Origin: Enchytraeus crypticus
Lineage: Eukaryota > Annelida > Clitellata > Enchytraeida > Enchytraeidae
NCBI GenBank assembly: GCA_905160935.1
Contig: CAJHZI010000647.1
Span: 191,501 to 255,500, forward strand
Reading direction: 5' to 3'
DNA length: 64,000 bases
Below the pieces are notes generated by a model that had not been told where the DNA came from, made no database searches, and was given only the letters and a program-made list of their open reading frames with translations. Position numbers and translations under genes: made by a program. This document shows, piece after piece, positions 57,396-64,000 of the stretch (position 1 is its first letter; every line of letters starts with the position of its first letter).

Positions 57396-59787
57396 AGTAT
57401 TAAACTTCGCTCATTCAAGCACATGCTAAACCAATTGTGTGCTACTCCAGATACAAATTAATTTACAGGATATTACGTATTTTCCATCATATAGTTAGCG
57501 TGGAAAAATCTTAAACTTCAAGAGTTAATCTATACATGTAGTATAAGAAGTAAAATTAACTTTGACTATAAATTTTAACTATCCGACAATCTTTCTCCAA
57601 TGTTCAAAGAATTGGCTGATTTAAAGTATACACTCTTACTATCAAGTCGCTTTTTACTTTTTTTATTCTTACTAAAGAACTCTCCATAGATCATATTGTA
57701 AGTTTATCCAATCACAAAGGTTTTTGCTGTAGCTAAATATCGTAGCCTTTAGATTTCTCACAGCATGACCTCTGGGTTGTTCGGTAAAGTTTCGCTATAC
57801 ACTCTAGGTTATATTTATAGGTGATTTGTAGTCCTACTCACATTGCAAAAGACAATATTGTATTAGCTCTTGAGACACTCTAAGTATGTCTTTTAGAGAT
57901 TATGCCAGCTTAATTGTGATTTCACAGTGCTCGATGATTTCATGGACTTCGTTATTGCTAACTTATTGGTCTAATCTTAGGTCTGAGACCTCGATACAAG
58001 GGCGACAATGATCAGATATTGCTTAATGTATATTCACGAAACATGCAGCATGTAGCATGCATCATACAGAATGCACCATGCTACATGCAGCATGCAGCTT
58101 ATAGCTGACCAGTCTATTCAGTCAGCTTTCGTACTCTCAAGAGCATTCCATGATGAAGAAGTTGACCCTATCATAAAGATTAAGCCATTACTACACAACG
58201 GAAAATATTAGCAGGTAGCATGTAACTTAAATGAAGTATTCTAAGTTAGTGTTTAATCGCCTCTTTATTTATATATCTATTTGAATTTCAACTAGCGCAA
58301 TTTTATCATAAAATCGGAAAAGCAATACACTTAATGCAAAGTCAAGGGTTAACCTAAAGCTTCAGGCACTTACCAGGACCATTCGCATACGTAAAACAAA
58401 TATTAATATCAATGGAATACAGGTGAAATATATCACATATCATATATCACTCTCACGACAACCTGTTGTGATTTAAACAATACAGCTAAACATCAATATA
58501 TCCAGAATTCAAAGTCCGGCTTTTTGCAAAACCGATATAGTATTACAACTTATAGAATCAATAAGCTACCCACCTTAAGTTATTGCCTTTTCACTAAATA
58601 CTAATTATTACCTATCTACGCGTATAACGGAATGTACATTGCAGTAGCTTACATTAAAATTAACCCTAACTTAATTCAGACTCATATTTCTTCTAATCCG
58701 CAGGATATCCAAATAGAGAATTTAACTAATATGACACTCATGTGACTCTTTTATACTCTCCCAATCGTTCTAGGAAATTATGCAAGATAGGCGTCAGCCA
58801 CTTGTGAGGCGACTGGAGAGGCAATGGTCCGCATGGTATTGTCATCCCCGACCACTTCTGTCGATGATCTGCTCCTGCATTCAAATGGGCCATGAGATCA
58901 TCGGCAGAAGGCTAGAGGGCGGTGTTGGGCTCTCCGTGGGCATCGCCTACTAATTTATGTGTCATTTTCGTATTAGCGTTTAACTCAAATACAATGAATT
59001 ACAAATTTTGGATATTTTCTAGAGAATACTTTTCAGTGTGAATGATTGGTTAATTTAAAGTGTTGAGGTAGGGGAGAGAAGGAATTGGAAAAGAAGAGAA
59101 AACTGAAGATAGGGAAGTGTGGAGGTGTTATATAACGTAAGCCTGCCATTAAGCAGAATGCGAAGAGAGAGAGAGAGAGAGAAAGAGAGAGAAAGAGTGA
59201 GTGAGAGAGAAATAAATAGGGAAAACAGAAAAATTAGAACCATTCAATTGCCAAACATTTTGTGAAATTTTTGAAATAATAAAATACAGTTTCATTAAAA
59301 TATTCAGAAGTCCATCGCAATCTCACTGACAGTCTTCAATGCTGATCATAGTTGCGTGGTGCCTGGATAATAGAAGATGATGTTTGTTTGACTGTCTCGT
59401 CTACAACACATTCATTTCAGTCCTGATAGGGGAGGGGGCGGAGGGGGGGGGCTACTTATCTCCATGAGTTGGAGTTGTGTGAAGGAAGTTAGAACATGAT
59501 ATAGTAAAATGATGAGAGATAAGAAGAAAAGATTGGTTACTTCCTGTTCATAACGCAGTGTTCATAAATGAAGATAATTATAGTATTATATAATTCTAAA
59601 AGATATAAATACTGCTTAAATATGATATTTGATATACTCAGAGGATTATTAGCCTATACTGAGATCAAACATTTGATGAATTTAATGAAAACTCACACTT
59701 TCTAGTCCAGAAAATCCTCGGGAGAGTTTTGCACAGGTACAATATAGTGTTATTGCTTGCTTAGTTGCGAGAGAGAGAGGGGGTAAG

Positions 59788-59830
<43 letters not shown>

Positions 59831-59913
59831 AAGAAATGAGAGGACTTAAGAAACGGCAAAATAATTAGGCCTATGTTATTTTTTTCTAAGATTTACATTA
59901 AGATTTTTAGGCT
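57396..59913. other. Intergenic, no gene recognised
   Basis: Contains a CATGCAGC-type short repeat (58045-58105), a GC-richer block of unknown nature (58795-58955), GA tracts (59161-59215 and 59770-59825) and a G-rich run (59428-59452). Confidence 0.5.
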
Positions 59914-60167
59914 ATCCGTGTTGAGTCCGGAGCACTAAAGAATGAATTTTAACCATAAACTGAACGTGTCGTAAGAGTCGACTGTGCAAGAACTGAAAAA
60001 TGCAACGGGAAATCACCTTAGACGCCATATAATTCCCAAGATATTTTCTACTTTACGATATTGATAAACCATAGTCTTTGAGATTATTCATTTGTCTATG
60101 AAATGCTCTTCATGGAGCGTGAAAGCAGTATATTTGTAAGAGTATGTATCTTCAACCTGCCATTTGG
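59914..60167 (+). repeat. Dispersed repeat family E, long copy
   Basis: 'tatccgtgttgagtccggag', 'cgggaaatcacctta', 'tggagcgtgaaagcag', 'gtatcttcaacctgccattt'. The 5' part resembles family D (gtgtcgtaag.gcgac), suggesting a common head. Confidence 0.68.
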
Positions 60168-60184
60168 CATAACACTAGGGAGAG

Positions 60185-60430
60185 ATTGTCTTTACCAGTG
60201 ATTACAATTATGAGCTTAAGCTTAAGTTTATGATAAGCCAAACAAATTTAATTGTGCAATCCTAGGCCTATGCTTACGCCAAATAAATTGGTAAATAAAA
60301 AGACGCGGTTGATGTCTGATGAACTTGTCCTAAGCTTAAGCAAAGCTAAGCCAGATAGATTTTCTCCGAATCAAGCCTAAACCAATTTACTAAGCCTAAG
60401 TTTAAGCAAAGTCTAAGCTATAAGCCAATT
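60185..60430 (+). repeat. Degenerate TAAGCCTAAG/TTAAGC repeat
   Basis: Scattered copies of 'taagcctaagtttaagc'-like words on both strands; no clear unit length. Confidence 0.5.
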
Positions 60431-60955
60431 AAAATCACGAAGCTCTTAATTACTAGTCTATAGACTCTGGTTACTAAGGTTTCTGGCTAAACCAGCAATC
60501 AGACTTTATTTATTCTCTTTGCTTGCAGACTGGTTCGTAAGAGCTATTGGACATTACATCATAATTACGTCAACTACTTGCAGTAAGTACATTCACTGCT
60601 GTGTGAATCAGTGTCGTCCTTGATTTCCTTTTTTTATGCCATCTCACTGCCTGGACACAAATCACAATCTTTACAGCATCTACTGGGCCACTTTAAGAGG
60701 AAAACCAAGATTAACCATAAGTCTCAATAACATTGCTAGATATTATTGTGGATTCCACTTGTTGTACAGTTATACATGTAAAACACATGTACATAAGTTT
60801 TACGATTTAATCTCATGATATTAATATATATTGATGATTTTCGTTTAGTAGTTTTTTTTCGTAATTTTTCCAACTTGATATTGATATCAACTTCTTCTAG
60901 TAAACTGTCCCATATAGGTTGTAAACTATCGACCGTTATGATCCCGTGTTGATAT

Positions 60956-61027
60956 AAAGCTGGTAAAACTAGTGTTAACTTCAGTTTCCTCACTCGAAAG
61001 CGATTTCAGTGACGGGCGAGCCCATGA
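60956..61027 (-). repeat. SINE family A copy, 3' part
   Basis: 'aagctggtaaaactagtgtt' to 'cagtgacgggcgagccca'. The tRNA-like head is missing. Confidence 0.8.
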
Positions 61028-62117
61028 TAATATTTCTACATGTATGTCTGGTTAAGTCCAAACAAGCTCATATCATTTGCTAATCTTTCCTTCCTTCAGT
61101 GTCCATTCAAACGACCAGTGTTTTTTAATTTTTAATTTGCATTTTAAATTAAATTTAGCTTAATGAGTTTGTCTTGCACACTAAAATCACATGTATATAT
61201 TAATGAGACATGAAACAGCTAAGAAAGGGTAAACCTTAGGCACCAATGCACTTAGAAGGACCCTCAGAAAAATTCTATAACTTAAGCAGTATTAATAAAT
61301 AGCAGACATAAAATGAGCATTTGACATAAAAAACAGTCAGTTCGAAAAATTACAAAGCATATCGAAAGTGTTAAAAACATGATTATTAGCGTCATCGACA
61401 GTTCCACTTCTTAACAGACCTAAGTATTTCAGTTCTGTTTGACCATGAATTCATATACTCAACATTGTGATGGATATCAGCAGCACTCTAACTTAATTCT
61501 TATTCTTGCTTGAGTTGTTTTAACAAATGAAAATGAAAAATGCAGCTATTTAAAAATGGAAACATCCGCAAACAAAGAACCTGATTAGATACGCTTGTCA
61601 ATTGACTCAACTCAGCATTCTATAAAAAGACGGAGTTAAACAGGATTACTTATCATCTTCAAATAGATTCTGTCCTATTTTAGTTTTCACCTGCTGTTCT
61701 CTCACAATAATTAGCATTGTTATTGAGAGCAGATGCTACCCTACAGTAAGGATGTGACATTAATTTAAAACTATAAACCTACGGCATGAAATCTCGCTTT
61801 TAAAGATTAATGCTCGCTATTGGCTCTCGGCAGAGTTAACATTGAACGAGTATTGTGAGTGTCGTCCATGACGTATGAGGACCCTCGATTGTGTAGAGAT
61901 GTGGGAGTGTAACGATACTTGATGATGACTTGGAAGAAGGTCAGTGGTTACTTCATCTGATAGATCTCAGTGGCGTGACATGAGAACTTTATTAACTGGT
62001 TAAGTTTATTGAGAAATTCTAATGAAATTCCTTTTAACCGTCATTTTTTAGCCGTCATTTTTCCATCAGTCCATCATTAATTATCGAACTAGGAGGAAAT
62101 TATATTGGTCAGCAACC
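61028..62117. other. Intergenic, nothing recognised
   Basis: AT-rich sequence with no open frame, repeat or RNA gene that I can support. Confidence 0.5.
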
Positions 62118-62317
62118 ACCAACTGAGGAAGGCAACGGGAAACCACCTCAGAAGACATACTTTTCCCAAGCTATAGGCTACAAAAGGTAGTATAGATAAA
62201 GCATAGACTTTGTGAAATGATTAAGTTGTTGATCTAAGGAGTGCTCTTATGGAGCGAGAAAACAGACTTTGAGTATGAATATGTACCTTAAACCTGCCAC
62301 TTGGCAGTGCACTGAAG
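62118..62317 (+). repeat. Dispersed repeat family E
   Basis: 'ggcaacgggaaaccacctca', 'tatggagcgagaaaacagac', 'gtaccttaaacctgccactt', 'ggcagtgcactgaag'. Confidence 0.7.
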
Positions 62318-62334
62318 AAGAACAACCACCAGTA

Positions 62335-62405
62335 ATGATCCAGTGGATAGAAAGCCAGCCTGACAAGCTGGAGGCCATGGTTCGGATCCCTGGCTGACTA
62401 TCTTT
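62335..62405 (+). repeat. tRNA-like element
   Basis: A possible anticodon arm CCAGC-CTGACAA-GCTGG and a T-arm-like 'ccatggttcggatccctgg' are present, but the D arm and acceptor stem are poor. Probably a tRNA-derived repeat, not a functional tRNA. Confidence 0.45.
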
Positions 62406-62838
62406 AGAAGTATCCCCTGCGGATTCCTAGCAGGCGTTAAACTGAGCTTTGAAGGCTTATTTCTAAAAACTTATGTTACCAATTTATTACCATTAGCCTT
62501 TAAGCTGTAAACTGATGACTGTAACGTTTATACATCTTTATGATCTAACTTTTATTAATAAACTCGTATGACATAAATATCTTAAAAGTTATTTTAGACT
62601 TCGTTATTCTATGTATTTATCTTTACTATCGTTGATTGCTTTGGGTAATAAAATATAAATATATCACTGCTGCCGGACTTTCATGAGTACCTTTAATATA
62701 TTATTTCAACTAAAATCAAACTTCTAATTTTTATTTTCAAGAAGGTCAGTCCGCTCTGATGCATACAAAAAGAAGACATCTTGAGGCATTTTAATTGAAT
62801 AAACGTTTCGCTAAATAATTATTTACATGTACATTGTA

Positions 62839-63058
62839 CATACGGAAACTAAGATCCAAATCAACGTCAGGGCATTCTTTTTGAGCGCCTAGGCTCCAGA
62901 AATTGCTACAAAATTGAAACGAATGGAAAAGTCTCAAATAGGAGATTGACTGATGATATGATGTAGTACGGAGAAGATTTGAGACAGTCTATTTGTATTC
63001 CGACCCTAACTTAAACTAGGATTCAAGGGAAGAAGAAGATGAAGATGATGATGATGAC
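62839..63058 (+). repeat. Dispersed repeat family D
   Basis: 'gatccaaatcaacgtcaggg', 'gcgcctaggctccagaaatt', 'gacagtctatttgtattccg', then a GATGATGATGACG tail. The 5' part is absent. Confidence 0.78.
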
Positions 63059-63624
63059 GAATTATATACACACAGAAATACAAGCTTAAAATAGCAATTT
63101 TACATATGAATAGAAATGCCGGATATCTCCCAGCCTAGAGATTACATTGATTAATAGCGCTTAGATTGATTGATAGAGTTATAGGAGACATACATACAAC
63201 TATAAGAATTTAAAAGGAAATGAAACGTTTGAAGAAGACGCCGAGAGTCTAAAGTTTAGAAATATATGCACAGCTGATTCTGTCTAGTTTGATTGATTCT
63301 CTTTTTTCAACTATTTTTTCCAATAGGACCTTTAAGAATGTAGTCCAATTAAATTCATTTCCGTCAATCGTCAAGGTGCGGGTACCAAACTGGTCTCTTG
63401 GAAGAACATACAGATATAGTTGCCTAGTCCGCTAGTATTTTAATGATACTGTTCGACTTTTCATGAACGACATCATCATTTTAATTATATTGTAATTTTT
63501 GTTGGTAGTAGTGTACTAAAATTATTAAATGACAAAATTTGGTATTTGGGTCGTTGTTACCACGCGAAGGCACTTATGACAGAAGGCAAGCTAGGGATTA
63601 AAATCGAAGCTTTATATCTAGATA

Positions 63625-63735
63625 CTCGACCGCGAATAAGTTTGTACGGGGTTCAAATCCTGGGCTCGCTTGTCACTGACATTGCTTTCGACTGAGAAAA
63701 AACGACGCTAACAGTAGCTTTACCAGCTTTACCAG
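63625..63735 (+). repeat. SINE family A copy
   Basis: B box 'cggggttcaaatcctgggct', 'gtcactgacattgctttcga', then 'agtagctttaccagctttac'. Confidence 0.82.
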
Positions 63736-63898
63736 ATAAAAGATTTCCTGATCGAATTAGAGCCTTAGAAAATCGGTCCTGCACGATTTATCAACATGTT
63801 ATTACTTTCTCAAAAAGATATGCTTTATTTACGCCATAATGTAATCAGTAGCTTTGAAATATATAGCTTCTAAAGTAGTTTACTTTTGCTTTCCACAG

Positions 63899-63966
63899 TG
63901 TATATTTCACAATGCCTAACACATTGAATAATTTCTTCAGTGGCTCGAGCACAGCGCGAGAAACAG
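63899..63966 (+). CDS. Possible first coding exon of an unidentified gene
   Basis: The acceptor tacttttgctttccacag at 63881-63898 and the donor ACAG/gtaatt at 63967 bracket 68 nt. The ATG at 63912 gives MPNTLNNFFSGSSTARET and one base of a phase-1 codon. The same frame is also open 5' of the ATG, so an internal exon is possible. I do not recognise the protein. The evidence is splice-site quality and composition only, and the rest of the gene would lie beyond the window. Confidence 0.4.
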
Positions 63967-64000
63967 GTAATTGAAAAGCTCTATATCCATTTTAATTTGT

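Noticed and set aside
62335..62405. Functional tRNA gene
   Set aside because: A plausible anticodon arm and T-arm but poor acceptor and D stems, next to a family-E repeat. More likely a tRNA-derived repeat.

Overview
This window is invertebrate animal nuclear DNA. It is AT-rich and gene-poor, with small exons separated by GT-AG introns, many microsatellites and minisatellites, several short tRNA-related dispersed repeats, and decayed non-LTR retrotransposons. The gene content (an alpha-neurexin, a glycogen-targeting PP1 subunit, and a multi-copy amidated neuropeptide precursor) points to a bilaterian. A spiralian/lophotrochozoan is my best guess, but I cannot name the species.

Positions 1-46705 (+) hold the 3' part of one alpha-neurexin gene. 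I reconstructed 21 coding segments whose splice phases agree at every junction; they total 4887 nt from the first full codon, or 1628 residues plus a stop. The order is end of LNS1, EGF1, LNS2, LNS3, EGF2, LNS4, LNS5, EGF3, LNS6, Ser/Thr-rich stalk with two Cys loops, one membrane segment, and a cytoplasmic tail ending in EWYV, a PDZ ligand. The N-terminus (signal peptide and most of LNS1) lies upstream of the window. Introns carry SINE copies, two LINE remnants, perfect hairpins and tandem repeats, one of which iterates a splice donor.

Positions 49996-51114 (-) encode a PPP1R3-type glycogen-targeting subunit of protein phosphatase 1, with an RVxF motif and a C-terminal CBM21 domain, convergent with neurexin. 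Positions 53273-54110 (-) hold a 5'-truncated CR1/L2-like LINE. Its 3' tail matches the 3' half of a tRNA-derived SINE family in the window, which suggests a LINE/SINE partnership.

Positions 56078-56956 (-) encode a secreted neuropeptide precursor with twelve copies of a short [FY]R[ST]D[FL]-amide peptide. I cannot place this family with confidence, and it is the best candidate for something undescribed. From 57 to 63.9 kb the sequence is mostly intergenic repeats. A possible 5' coding exon of an unidentified plus-strand gene lies at 63899-63966.

Together, neurexin (presynaptic adhesion) and the neuropeptide precursor are nervous-system genes, and the PP1 subunit is metabolic. Nothing in the sequence shows that the three genes work as a unit.
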